From Echiichthys vipera (taxonomy: Eukaryota > Chordata > Actinopteri > Perciformes > Trachinidae), in contig OY829657.1 of NCBI GenBank assembly GCA_963691815.1, positions 19,981,853 to 20,045,852 of the forward strand: a stretch of 64,000 nt of DNA, read 5' to 3'. The translations under genes and the position numbers were made by a program. The notes below the pieces were generated by a model. That model was not told the DNA's origin and did not search any database. It was given only the letters and a program-made list of their open reading frames with translations. Below, piece by piece: positions 46,161-59,500 of this stretch (position 1 is the first letter of the stretch; each line of letters opens with the position of its first letter).

Positions 46161-48849
46161 ATGTTACAACAGCGACCCCAGTGGAGCGTGACAGTCCTCA
46201 CCGGTCCTAAAGTGCTGTACGTGATGATTTGAGTTGAGTGAGTTGTTGACTGAATTTGTTACAGATTTTTTAACTTTTTGTGGAAAAGTTTTTCTCCTCA
46301 GTGTGAAAAATAACAGAATTTTCATTTCAACTCAGACAGCTACAGCACGGTTTCCACTTTATATGACATTACATGTTCGATAACTTTTCTTTAACAGTAA
46401 AAATAAACGGCTTCCTCCATCAATCTGAGAATCGAAATTGCATCACTAGTTTATGAGCTCTAATCCCTGAGGTTGTATAGTGGGAAGATAAAGGGCAGTC
46501 ATATTTCACCAGCTGCTGTAAATGGCTCTTCATATTTGATAAAGGTGTTTAAGGAGTTTAAGTCTTTTGGCTTCAGGCTGTAGCATGAGGGCTGTTCTTC
46601 TGTTCTTCACAACTCCCAATGGACTTCCCATGCTTTATATCCACTGATGGGTATCGCCATTGAAATTTAAAGTCTCTAAAAGCAGCATACCTCATCTCGT
46701 TCCCTCATGGAGAATAAACACTAGCATTGGTTGTAACATCATACGGTCATGTTTTCTTTTTGTGTTCTTGTATTACATTTTTCTCTACCTGTTCTGTTAT
46801 CACTAAATCGGAGGTAAACAAAAGGAGTCCTGAGGCCAGTAACAAAGCCTGCAGTAACAGGAGCTGACTCCATTAGCGGGGAGTCCCTATTGGATGCTGG
46901 GTGGGGGTTGGGAGAGGGACTAAATGTATGGATGGAGGCTTGTGAAACTGGGAAGAGAAGAGGGAAAACAATAAGTTATCCATCTGGGAAGCCAATTGCC
47001 CAACACTATAACTCTTAATTTTCTTGACATCTGTGGGTTATTGAGAGTAGGAGTAAGTCCTTGGGGGAAAAGGTAAAAATTGGATCTGGTCAATAAAAAG
47101 GACTCTACACTTTACACCGAAGCCTTATTGAACTACACAACTATATTATTCAAATAAATGATCCCTAAAGACACATTCATTTCAGCGTGGTTCAACTAAT
47201 TTCAAACTACATGTCACATAATTTGTATTCTTTAGCCCACAGGAGCTCAGAAACACCTAAATCTGACTGATTGCATGCTGGAAATAATCAATATTGTTCA
47301 TTTTGAGCTCAATCCTCAGGTTTCTTTTGGTTAGGAGGACATAGTGTGAGTCCCTGTGCAACAGGAGAGCTGGATTTTAGTAGCAAATCCCCATCCTACT
47401 TAGAAAAAAAAATCATTAGGCTATTAATTGCAGCACAGATTCCCTGCAGAGCGTTGACAGTTTGCATGTGAGACATGGAAAGTGCTGGTGCACGTGGAGG
47501 CCTCTCCCTGCTCACATGTCTCCTCACTCACACCCACACATACAGTAAAATGACAATTGCACTTTCGTTAATGTTGCTCTCCATTAGCGATGCAGCAGAG
47601 TGTTGTCGACAGCTTGTTTTGTGGAAATTCACAATAACTCTGACCCCTCTTAGGGCTCACAATGGAGCACTTAAATGTATTTCAGTTGCAGTTTCAGCTA
47701 CTTTGGCCGTTGTATCTTTACTGACAACATGGCACTGAAAGGCAAGAGCCAATCCAAGTCGCTGGCTAAGAAACACATCATTATGGCATTCCTTTTGTGC
47801 TGGTTCTCTACACTTTCACTGGATCAATCATTCCCTGATTTCAGTAATTCTGCATGTCTTGTGTTTTGTGCATTCTCCAAAAGAACAAATTAATAATGGG
47901 AATTTGTACTTTGGTCCTTGATTTATTTTTATTTGCAGTGAGGTTAAAGACGTGCGATCAAAGCAAAATCTTAAAATTTTTATCTACAAATTGAAATGGC
48001 CACTTCATTTGGCATGTTTTCTTAACTAATATACATAACAAGCTGTAAAGGTTTATATATTCTCCTTAAGTGAAGGTCAAAAAAAGCAAAACGCCCATGT
48101 GACCTGTGTAACTTTGCATTTTTCCTTTAGGCCATGTTTTTAAAACTTCTGTTTTATATTCAGTCTCCTTACCTTCCCACTTCTTCTTCAGGACATATAT
48201 CTATCTTGAGACCAAAAGGACACTTTCATAACCACAGAAGAAGAAAAAACTCTCAGCGTTGTGTTTACTGTCATTAATTCTGTAGCATATTAAGTTTAGA
48301 AATAATAATCATGAATACAAGGCACCATTCCCAGTTTCTCCCTGAAGGCCTACTTTACAAATATTGCATCAGGAAAATGCATTTTTCAGGTCAGTGTGAA
48401 GGGCACAGATGGTGCTGAATCCATAAACATGAGTTCATTTGAGGTTATCGAAGACGATGCATTGCACTGAGATGTCAGGAAGTCAGCACAGTGACTTTGG
48501 GCTTTTGTCAGGAAAGTAGCTCATTTTGCCACAGAGAGCTAATAGCAGATGGTGATAATGGGATAACTGTTGCATAAGGAAAGGTTACTGGAGGTGAATG
48601 TGCAAGTGATGTCTGTGCAGCACTTTCATAAGTTTGATTCAGTACTTTCTGAAGGTTAGAAGAAGCCATGAACTCTGTCAGCTGCAAAGTCCTGCAGATT
48701 ATGTTCAAAATGTGTTATTCTGCACATCGCAATATGCATTGAGTGCTAACATTTCGTGCCAAACACAGAAACTAGTGTAGTGAGGCAAAAAGTAAAGTTG
48801 TGTAATTCAGGGTGGTGGATGATAGTGGAGCAAGGGGGGGTTGTTTCCC

Positions 48850-49075
48850 AGACGTATAGCCAAACCATAACCTAATTTCTAATTCTAACCAAGTCAATTT
48901 GATGCCTAACTGTCACATTTTACAGGCTAAAACTGGTCACGTTACAGTAGTTTGGTGACATCAAGAGCGACCGTCGCAGTCCACTTCTGGTCCGTCGCCG
49001 TCTTGCAGTCAACTTCTGTTCTCTGTTTCGTAAGATATCATACAAATTTTCGTGGAGAACTTTTCGTACGATTTC
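48850..49075 (+). repeat. Dispersed fish repeat with TTTCGTAAGATATCATAC words
   Basis: Begins with a decayed relative of the CCTAACCAAG box and continues to CAAATTTTCGTGGAGAACTT and TCGTACGATTTCC. The latter words are characteristic of an abundant fish repeat. No ends determined. Confidence 0.45.
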
Positions 49076-52000
49076 CTAAAAACATGTTGATGAGAAGACA
49101 TTGAATAATGACGGGAGTGAAGGAGGAAGACAGGTGATATTGTAATAGAGTGGTAAAGCCCACGCAGGGAGGAGACCCTGAAGTTCATTACTGCTGTTCA
49201 TTTCCAACAGTCAGTGCTGGTTTCTAAACTTAATCACAGTTGTTCCCAAACCTTAATTACATGTTTCTTATTGTTACATGATGGAAAATGTCCCTTATCC
49301 TTAACTTTACTTAACCATAGCATTGTCACATCACAGAACTGACATACATACTGTAGTTACCATGCTCACATACTGCAGAAAGTGAGTATAAAATGAGAAA
49401 TATTTTCACATATTACCAAGACGATGCTGACAGTTCTCATTTACTATTACTTATCTTTAACTTCGCTTTGCTTCACTGTACACTTTTGGACCCAGTATAA
49501 CCATCCATTCTCCGAAACTACAGCAGCTTTATCCTTTAAAGAGTTATAAAACCATAACATTTCTTAAGCCAGAGCTCAGTAACAAAAACACTCTATTCAT
49601 ATCTTGACAATATCACCACTGCGTCCCATAGAGATTGTTATCTAGCCTGAGCTGTGTGCCGTAAAGCTCCTGCAGTTTGTGTACTTCTTTACACAGACGG
49701 CTTGATGCCTCTGGGGCTGCAGAGGGAGTCTGTAGTGAGAAGAGTTAATGCACTCAGTGCAACTCACAAAGGAGGCTTCATCCTTTATCAATGGAGGGGA
49801 AGACTCAGATAAATTACGTGAGCTCCTGATGTGACGACTGAACTGTGGGTTGAATACTGCTTAACCAGCAATAGGGCCTTTTTCCCCTGGTGTGCAAGAG
49901 ATCCAACAGTTAAAGCTTTTCAAAACAAAAACACAAGAGTAAAAAAGGTAAGGACTGGGTTTTACAGTGTATTTAACAAATTGAACAACAACTAACTAAT
50001 GAAATGAGAAGCCTGTTTGTATACTTCTGTCTGAAATCCTTGACTCATTGTTGCGTGTACGTTATCATTACAAACTGGAATATGTGACAAGCTAAGCGAC
50101 ATTCTTTATGTAGTTATTTATATATGAAACAATCTTTAAAGTATAGTCAGTTGTTTTGGCAAAAATGTCACTTTTCTTTAATTTGATTGTTCGTGATAGC
50201 TGATATTGTGAAAAGCCGGTTAATGAGCAGCTATTTTACATTTGTCCTCATGATGCCTCTGTATTAGTGCAAATGAGGTAAAAAAAACAACTTCCTCACA
50301 GACTCTAGGAACATTCTGGGATGTGATCGCCAAGAAGTAAAAAGAAAGTTGTGGAGATTTTCTCTCAGAATCAGGAGAGTGTTGGCACTTACACAGAAAG
50401 ATAAAAAAAAGATGTAATTCAGAGGAACTGGCCACTTTTCTACTCGAAGGCAGCACACAGGAAAGATGCAGCAGGGCCCCAAACTGAGGAGATTACAGAG
50501 AACAATGTCATCACGCTGGAGGCGTTAGCAAGCACACATCCAAAAATAGCTGATGGTCTTGTTACAGACATTTGGCTTTGGATCAACATTGTATTTGATT
50601 AAATCCAGGAAAATATTTACTTGGATAAACTTGCCATTTGTTGTGTATTTCCAAATCTTAAGAATTATGAGCAGAGGCATTATCAGCACAGAATGACTTT
50701 CATGGAAATTAAACACCTAAAGCTTTAATAGTGCACGAAAGTCAGGAGCAGTTTGAGTTTATAGATGATTGTTATATCTAATGAATGATGGAAACATGTA
50801 TGTTTACATTGTTGCCAACTATAAATCCATGTCATCTTTTAAATCCCTTAAGTACATTTCCTTTGCATTAACATTATTACGGATCTTTAAAAGACATTAT
50901 TCACATTTCTACTTTGATATGTTTATCAGTCTGCAGTCTGATGCATTGGACACATTCCCGAGTGATAATTGTTATTAGACAAAGATGTCCATATTAATGC
51001 CCTTCTCATTCCCAAAGTGCTTTATACAATATGCAAATGTAATCACACTGAGTGGCATCACGTTGCCCTACGCGGGTCTGAGAAAGCATTCTGTAAAATG
51101 GGATTATTTCGTTTATTTCCCTATGAACAGCCGCGCTGAAGACTGAAACTGGGAGTTCACGTTGCCATGGATGTCTCAGAGTTGTCGGAGGTATTTGGCC
51201 ATAGAAATGGAGAGGCTCTGGATACTGAAAGAAAAACCTCTTTTGAGAGCTGCTGCTTTATCTTATCTCACAAGGTGTCAGTTTCCATGTTTTCAATCTC
51301 CTCCAGGAGTGATCTCTGCTCCCTCAGCAGCTGAGAGGAGAAGCTTTTCAAACAACAAACAACCCAAATCCTCCAAGTTTATACTGTGCAGCAGCTGTGC
51401 AAAGCTGCATGGGTCTCACTATGCAGATTCTGGTTTAAGAAATCTTTAAATATCAGTCTTGTTACTGTCAGTCAGAACAATCGAATGTGGAGAACAGTGT
51501 GCAGTATTACAATACTAAATGTCAGAGGGAAATATTGTCCTTCTTACGTCACTGTCATTATGTGGCAGCTGTACAAAGCTGAAAAAAGCTTCATATGTCA
51601 GTTTACCAATAACTCTGTTGACAGAAGATTAATAACCGTTTTAAAAATAGATTGATCATGATGTCATTTATCAAACACAATGTTAACTTCAAGCTTCTCA
51701 AATATGAAGATTTGCTATTTGTCTCCCCTCTATCATATTAAAATTGGGTTTTTCTTTTTTTGGGGGGGGGGGCAGATCTGTTTATTGGATGTGAAGATGT
51801 CATCCTGAGGTAGATAAAGATTTGGCATAAAACATGTAATGAAGTTGCTCTATACAATATGATGCATAGTTATAAATGAACTACCAGCACTGTATCAATC
51901 AAGATTAACTCATTAATATGACTCTAATGGTATGCTTACACAGCATGGTGCCATGCAGTGCATATAGTTAAACATTTCTAATAAATAAATATCAGTGCAA

Positions 52001-52435
52001 TCAATAATAATCCGAACATAAATCATCATGTAACTTTCATGAAATCATGGGTAATTTTACTTTCCATACTTCCTTATAATGCTTCATTAGCCTACTTTGC
52101 TTTAGTAACAGTTTGAATGCAGCAATTTTTGATTGAATAATTTACATTGTTGCTCTTTCTTAAGACTAATACGACTAAAATTAATCAGCTTAAGTGCGCA
52201 TCTTCTAAAACACTACACAGTATTGTCTTTGGTTTTGTTTGTCTTGAACCATGTAAATGGTCAATTATATCTGCATGGTCTCATTTTATTAATTGTTCTT
52301 TATTCAAAGGATGCTCTCGAATTGTTTTCCTTATAATCCTCTAAACAATTAGTTCATGCTCAGTAGACACTAGTATCTGTTGTTGTATTTCTCTGTAAAC
52401 GCTCATTAACGGAGCCTCTTCGCACTGACAGCTGA

Positions 52436-52702
52436 GTTATCCAATGGTTGTTTGGAATCCACTGGTTATCCAATGGTAACACAGTCTGAGCTGATGCTGG
52501 TGTCTTATTGGTCAAGAGTGTGTATCGGTTAGTCTGCCTCCTCGGTGCTGATGCCTTTCCTCTGGTCAAGGTTGCACTTGGCAGTGATCGCGGCAGGACG
52601 CGACTGGAGCTCCGTTTACGCACAAACAGATCAGCCGAGACTCTGCTGTAACTTCTCCTGTTCGCACACCACTGAGGAATCTCTCACCTCACAGAAGCAG
52701 CC
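52436..52702 (+). promoter_or_regulatory. Putative trim9 promoter and 5'UTR with three CCAAT boxes
   Basis: CCAAT occurs at 52441-52445 and 52470-52474 and in reverse (ATTGG) at 52507-52511. The first two sit in an exact 13-bp direct repeat, GTTATCCAATGGT, 29 bp apart. There is no TATA box. Downstream the sequence becomes richer in CpG and runs into the CpG-rich first exon. NF-Y binding is inferred from motif only; the start site is unknown. Confidence 0.5.
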
Positions 52703-53545
52703 ATGGATGAAATGGAGGAAGAGTTAAAATGCCCTGTTTGCGGCTCTTTTTTCCGGGAGCCCATCATACTGCCGTGCTCCCACAACATTTGCCAGGCGTG
52801 TGCTCGGAATATTCTTGTGCAGACCCCCGACGCTGAGTCCCCACAGAGCAGCAGAGCCTCCGGATCCGGCGTCTCTGACTATGATTATCTGGATTTGGAT
52901 AAAATGAGCCTGTACAGTGAGGCGGATAGTGGATATGGTTCCTATGGGGGCTTCATCAGCACTCCGACAACCCCTTGCCAAAAATCACCAAACGGGGTGC
53001 GTGTTTTCCCCCCGACTGTCCCCCAGCCTCCTCCGCAACAGCAACAGCACCTGCTACCGCAGCCCGGCTCTTTACCCCCGATTCCCCGCAACTCCTGCAT
53101 CACTTGCCCGCAGTGTCACCGCAGCCTCATCCTGGACGAGCGGGGGCTCCGCGGATTCGCCAAGAACCGTGTGCTGGAGGGAGTAGTGGACCGGTATCAG
53201 CAGAGCAAAGCCGCCGCTCTCAAGTGCCAGCTCTGCGAGAAGAGTCCGAAGGAAGCCACCGTGATGTGCGAGCAGTGCGACGTCTTCTACTGCGACCCGT
53301 GCCGCCTCCGGTGCCATCCTCCCCGCGGTCCTCTCGCCAAGCATCGCCTGGTGCCGCCAGCGCAGGGGCGGATAAGTCGTCGCACGAGTCCCCGCAAAAC
53401 CTCCACTTGCACAGAGCACGAACTGGAGAATCTAAGCATGTACTGTGTACAGTGTAAGACGCCTGTGTGTTATCAGTGTTTGGAAGAAGGCAAACACGGC
53501 ACGCACGAAGTCAAAGCTTTGGGCGCAATGTGGAAACTGCACAAG
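52703..53545 (+). CDS. trim9: TRIM9 E3 ubiquitin ligase, coding exon 1 (RING, linker, B-box 1 and 2); gene continues past the window
   Basis: Brain-enriched RING E3 ligase of the TRIM class I (COS-containing) group, acting in synaptic vesicle release, netrin/DCC axon guidance and NF-kB control (known for mammals). Start MDEMEEELKCPVCGS; Kozak GCAGCCATGG. RING ligands C10, C13, C25, H27, C30, C33 are followed by a long linker and then CITCPQC (132-138) as the last zinc pair. The linker carries DSGYGS, with Ser76 and Ser80 at the same numbers as in human. B-box 1 is about 175-217, B-box 2 about 236-268. The exon ends LGAMWKLHK at a CAAG/GTACGT donor in phase 0. The coiled coil, COS, FN3 and SPRY exons are absent, which fits a long intron 1. 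A proline/glutamine-rich insert (about 103-128) is longer than in human. TRIM67 was considered; linker and B-box sequence favour TRIM9. Confidence 0.97.
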
Positions 53546-56500
53546 GTACGTGCGTAAAAACATATCAGTCTGCAACATCTTTGTTTGCTGTTTACTAGTG
53601 TGTCATTTCTCTGTATATATATGTGTGTGTAGCCTTTATTCACAATGATTCATCATCCTCTGAGCTGAGCAACAAGTCTGCCATGGAAATAATTTGCGCT
53701 ATCTTGTCAGTTCCGCTTAGCATCCATGTACAGAGCTGTGGGAATGTTTATTCTGTCACGTCGGATTTAAATGAATGATTTACAATGCACAATATATTAA
53801 GCGGATGAAATTCCCTCCCTGACACACCTCCAGCTCACATTTCAGCTTCATGAAATGTCTCCAAACTCTGCTGTCTTTAGTGCGCAAAGCTGTCAGGAGG
53901 AGGCTCTATTTGAAATTCTGTTCACGAGTGGACAACCAGGAGCAGGCCTCCTTTATCAACAGGAAACTGCTTATACCACATCAGCTTCTTATCTGTACAA
54001 TGATGAACTTAAGTTGCACAGTGATTCTGGCATGAATTCCGCTCTTTACCATTTGTCTCCCGAGCTTCCATACAGCACATTCTTTCACTCTATATATATG
54101 TTCCACTCCCCTCCGCGCCGTGACAGCTCAACAGGCGCCCCAGAGATCATTAGACACAGCTAATATTGGAGCTATGCGTTAATAAGAGCCAGCAGTGAAG
54201 CACAGATGCTGGCCTTGTGTGTGGATTGAGATGCTATTTTGGAGGTGGAGTTGTGGGCAGGGAGGCGTTTCAGAGGGCTGCAGAGCTGAGTTTATCTTCG
54301 CCTCTGCAGCTGTAACCCTCACCTCCTCACTTTCAGCTTCCAGTGGAGAGGGAGGATGTAGAGCTAGATATAGATTTGCCTCAACTCTCATTCCTGCACC
54401 CACACACACAGGAGGGTCATGTGTAGTGATGGTGTTGCCTGGTTTCCATTATAAAACCAAAAATATGGTGAATGCATTGAGTTTTTGTGCACAAGGAACA
54501 CACACTCACCCACACCTTTGCCTCCCTACAGGTGTAGATCAGCTGTCCTCCTCATTTACGGTCAGAATTGGTCTTGTATGTATCCCGAACAGCTATTTAA
54601 CAGACCTCCAGTGCAATCATCTCCTCTTGATGGTGGTGAAGATAGTGTGTCACCTCAGATGTATGAAGCAATTGTGAAATTGATGGAAAAATCAGAGGGG
54701 GGTTGATCATTTCACTCGCATCAAATTGCCATCACTTGAGAAGGTACCGATGTTTTCTGCTTCATTTTTCTTGGATCCAATCTAGGGAGGGGGCTAAAGG
54801 AGCATTTTTCGACACCAATCGATGGTACCAGGGGTATTGGTGCCAGTATGCAGCTTTTCGCCCTGTGTTTGGCTTCTATCATGGCACCTGCTTGTTTCTG
54901 ACCTGTTAACTGAAGCTGCTGCCTGCAGTAATGTAACAGATGGCTTAGAGTTCGGAGCTGGCAGTGTTGAGGATGGGCATCTTTCAGAGCTTCGGGGTGT
55001 TCTGCACATAATTCATCAGGGAAAAAATGTTTTCCATATCCTGCAGATATTCTGTTGATTCTCTAACATCACTTGTACTTGTACTGCATAATGCACAGTG
55101 TGGAAACTCAAAGATGTAGACAAAGTGGTGACACAGGCTTCTTCTGAAATTTACATTTCCGTAAAAACAAACATTTACACTGGAATCACCTCAGATATAA
55201 GATTATGTAGACTGCACCTTCATTGTTTAAATTATAACATTCAAACATTTTCTAGTTTTGTTTCTGGACACCTAGGGAATGCAGGTCCAATACTTCTTTT
55301 GAAAACATATCTGGCTATTTAGCTGCTAAATGCTGTGTACTGTGCTGACCAGATAATCAACAACTGTGTCAGTGTGTTGTTTGTTTATACAGTACATACA
55401 ATTGGATAGAAAGGACGTTCCTATTCAAATCAATGTAGTCATGGTCTGAGTAAAGGCCATTTCTATGTGTACACTAACGGACTAATTGACGTTTAAGGTT
55501 TTGCAGCCAACGGACAACTCCTTCAACTGCACATTGGTATTGCCCGATGAGTGACAACTTTGTTTGGCTCGTTTTCTGTCACCGGTGTGGAGTAGGGGCA
55601 TGGTGGAGTTAGCAAGCAAGCTAACTAGCGAGCTGTGTGCTGGATGGCTGCTGGCTTGCTGGTTTTTCATGCTACTTTGGCTCCAGGAAATGAGCCGAAC
55701 AACGGGCTAGGTCTAACAGTGGGCTGATCCACTGCCGCTCTGATGATCGTCTGTTACGATTTTTTTAGCAATCTGCATTTTTTTGCTAGTAAAATTTCCG
55801 CGGCAAACAGCTCAACGTCCTTTATATCCAACTTAATTTCTGTGGTACAGTAAATGGGGCTGGAAGCTGATGAGAGCATTGAGAGTGAAACAGACAGTAA
55901 AGTTTTGGACTGTAAAACCAAAACAACGAGCTGAAAGACATTAAAATGCTCTGAACAACTGAGGGGAACTGAATAGTCGAGTGATAATTCTTTCTGGGTT
56001 CATCCGTACGAGTGACACCTTTCGCTAAAAATAGTCATTTGATCCATTTGAAAGATTAAATAATTGCTGTTGCAGCTTAAAGTATTGGCCATATGCAAAA
56101 CCATCCAGTTTTCAAATACACATTTTCTCACCCATACTCTTATGCAACAATAAAACATCTTGTTTATCACATGAAAACTGTTCAAAGCTGGTTGTTTGAT
56201 CCTGTTACTGTTGTCTAATGATAATGCAGAAAGTGCAACACTAAAGAAACTGGAACCTTGTTACTTAGCGACAAAATCTTGAATCTACACCTGCAGCATT
56301 TACATTTCAGAGCAGAAAACACGCTTGCTTATATCATTTAATAAGATCTCTTCTATTTTTTCAACTGGGATTTTTCTTCTGAGGTTTTTAATCTGCACCA
56401 TCGTCATCGTCATCAATGTCGTCTCGGTACGTTAGGACAAACTGCTGTCTATATCTTTGTGAAAAATGTCTCTCTTTATGGAGACAGAGTTGAACCACCT

Positions 56501-59500
56501 GCCGCCATGGCAACCAAATCCCTCTTGATGTTGTGCAGAGCAGCAGAGGTCTCCAAGATACCGGACCCCATGAGGAATCCATCCCAAATGCTTTACAGCC
56601 TCTCCCCTCCTCCTTTTACAGTACATCACAACTCAAATTGTCTGCTGGTCTTACAGTCAATAAATACCACCACGTTTTATCTCTAACCCTCCTTTTTGGA
56701 CTGTGTGGCCGTGTCTTAACCGCGATAGTAATCAATTTCATGTCTCTAAAGTCAATTTCAGTCACAAAACACAAGTAGAAATTTGAGAGCTACATAGTGT
56801 GACTCGTCCAGCTCTTGTCGGCCTCTTCAGATTTGTGTCAGAGGGTTTTATGTGGTGACAGGAGGTCTGCGTTAATCTCTATAAATCACATTAAAAGGAG
56901 TAAAGGGGCTGGTGAATCTCTGCATGGTGAGTGGTCCTCGGCTCTTCACGGGTGTCATGAGAGGTTGCAAAGGACCCCGAATGCAATCTAGGTCAAGCTC
57001 TGTCGCCTCAGTGTGTTTAGTGGCAATTAAAGGTGATTAATAGGGGCTTAAGTGCAAGAAGATGCGGGGGTGTGCAGAAAATAAGTAGCAGATTGTAGCA
57101 GAAAATTAGTAATTAGCCCTCTTGCCACGGGAGGAGAGATACATCTGAAGCAGCCGAGGAGATTTTAACCCATACCCTGAAAATTCCCCATTGGGAGCAG
57201 AAAAAGGTTGTAGAAGTGAGGAATTTGAGGAATTTGGAAGTGATTTAAGGACTTTTTCACTTTCAATTTGCACATAGGCCTTAAATGTCCCCATGTGTTT
57301 GATCCTAAGCCTCCTGACATGAACAGACAGCCTGCACACCCTGACACAAGTCAACACAGATGAATGCTCTCCAAGCTCTCATCCAAGATGCCCCAAAAAG
57401 CAGGCTAATGAGGACCGACAGAGCAGGCACTGGGACAGATATTAAAGGATTCGCCTCAATCTTGAGGCTGATGTTGTCAGCGGCAGGTGATTCGTGTCTG
57501 GATGAGTGACCTGCAGCTCTGCCTGAGCTCAGTAGGAGCAGGGAGGGAAAAGCCTGAGAGTCAGACACTGGAGGGGAGATCGCCGTCCTCCTCTCCTGCT
57601 TTAACTCCTGTCTGTTAATAGTAATGAGGTTGGCTGTCAGTCTGGATCCATTGTTTCCACAGTCTGTCCCGCTACATGGCTGCTCAATGCTCAACACTCA
57701 ACACTCAAAAACCAGCGGGCAACTGACCCATACAGAGGAATAATTCCCTTTTTTAAGTAAAGTTTGCCATGCAACTAATAGTCCAGATGCAAAATACAGT
57801 ATGGTTACCAATAATAACAACATGGCAACTATGAGTGTAAACAAGTGTACATCGTTGGTAGAAAATATTAGCAACACAAATATTTGAAGATCATAGAGCA
57901 GTATAGCTGCCAATTTACCCAAACATGTGCAGATACTGAGATTAGAAGTCCCTGACCCAATGTCATTTTGCTCATGTCAGATGTCTCCTAATAACACCTA
58001 GCTGTCATCCGGCCACATGCTTTAGACATAGGCTTCTGCAATTTTAAACAAAACAAAGCAGTGGACAGCATCTATACTTGAATTGATTCTAATTGATTTA
58101 ACACAACAGATCTGATTAACGAACTCAAAGGCAGAAAGTCGGACTGTTTTGTGCGGTGCAACCTTTTAGCCTGAAAATCAAAGTCAGTGGTGAAGTGCCT
58201 TAAACTTGAATTCATTTCTAATGACTAGCACCACTGGTGGCAAAAAGACGTCTGATGGTAATACTTTCCTAATGAGTTAATGGTTCCAATCATAGTTTCA
58301 AGTCCTCCTTAATACAGCACAATGTTCATTTTGTAAATTATGGTCCCATTTAGAGTTAAATAGACAATAAAGCGTGATATGCTTTCAGGCATGGCTAGCT
58401 TGTGATTGAAGAAGAAAGCAATGGCCAAAATGCCAAATTCGAGACCTCAGAATGGTAGTCCTGACTCCTACATTGCTTAAGATGAGTCAGTCAGCGGGCC
58501 TTTGGTGACAACATGGACTAAATCTTTAAGTATGTCATATCTGCAGATAAAAGTCATGTTTTCTGGATTGTTCATGTCAGCAGACTGCGATTCACTGATA
58601 TTGGGATGAGACAGAGGACAAAGGCGGAACAGAAGTCTATCAAAAATTTGATTTGATGCCACGCCATTATAGGCAGGGATATTTACCCCTCAAGCTGCCA
58701 TGTAAAGGAATTAGCTGTGTAAATGTTAATGAAAGAGGGAGATAAAGAACAGGAAAATTGAAGCGACAGAATGACCAAGAATATCCGAAGAGAGGAAGGG
58801 AAACAGAAACTAAGCAGGAAAGAGAGGCAGAGCATTGCTGAATGTCTCATCGAATTTAACGAGATACTTAACAGAATATTTCATGTCCAGGCCGGGTCAT
58901 CTCGTCGTCAGTGGTTCACACAGAAAACACTGGCTTTTGCAATGAAGGTACTTTAGTACATATTTGACATATTCTCATGTTACTTTTCTGGACAGGAACA
59001 CAGACCAGCTGAATATTTCCGATTGCTCCAGGCGTGGAACCGGAGAGACATACATGCCTCATAATGTGCCAGTTTCCTTTTGTGGCCTGACACAGTTTAT
59101 TTTCGGTTCTGTACATAAACCAAAAAAATAAAAAGATTTTTAGGGCTAATGGACTAAGTTATTATGCTAAGTCACATCCGGCTGCCCTAACACATTCACA
59201 TTAAATGAGAATATCAATTGCATAAGGAAGTGAGCTCAACCTGAAAATCTTGCAGCAGACGATGAGGACATACAGCCCGCAGTGACCCTGTTTTCATCGC
59301 ATCGCCATAATCATCATCAGCAACATTGTTTTGATTTGGATCTGGATGATTAGGTTACAAACTTTGAAAAGGAACTGATTATCCTCCATTTTGAAGCCTC
59401 AAGTTTGGCATTTTGACCGATCCATCTTTTTTTTTTTTTTTAGCTAGAAGTCACGTGGATGAGAGAGTGTGGGGAGGAGTACGGCTGGATCTGACAGACA

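Noticed and set aside
52975..53457. 160-codon frame overlapping trim9 exon 1 in another phase
   Set aside because: A shadow of the GC-rich exon; the conserved RING/B-box protein is in the other frame.
54195..54677. 160-codon open frame in trim9 intron 1
   Set aside because: No domain, no conserved start context and no overlap with expected TRIM9 sequence.
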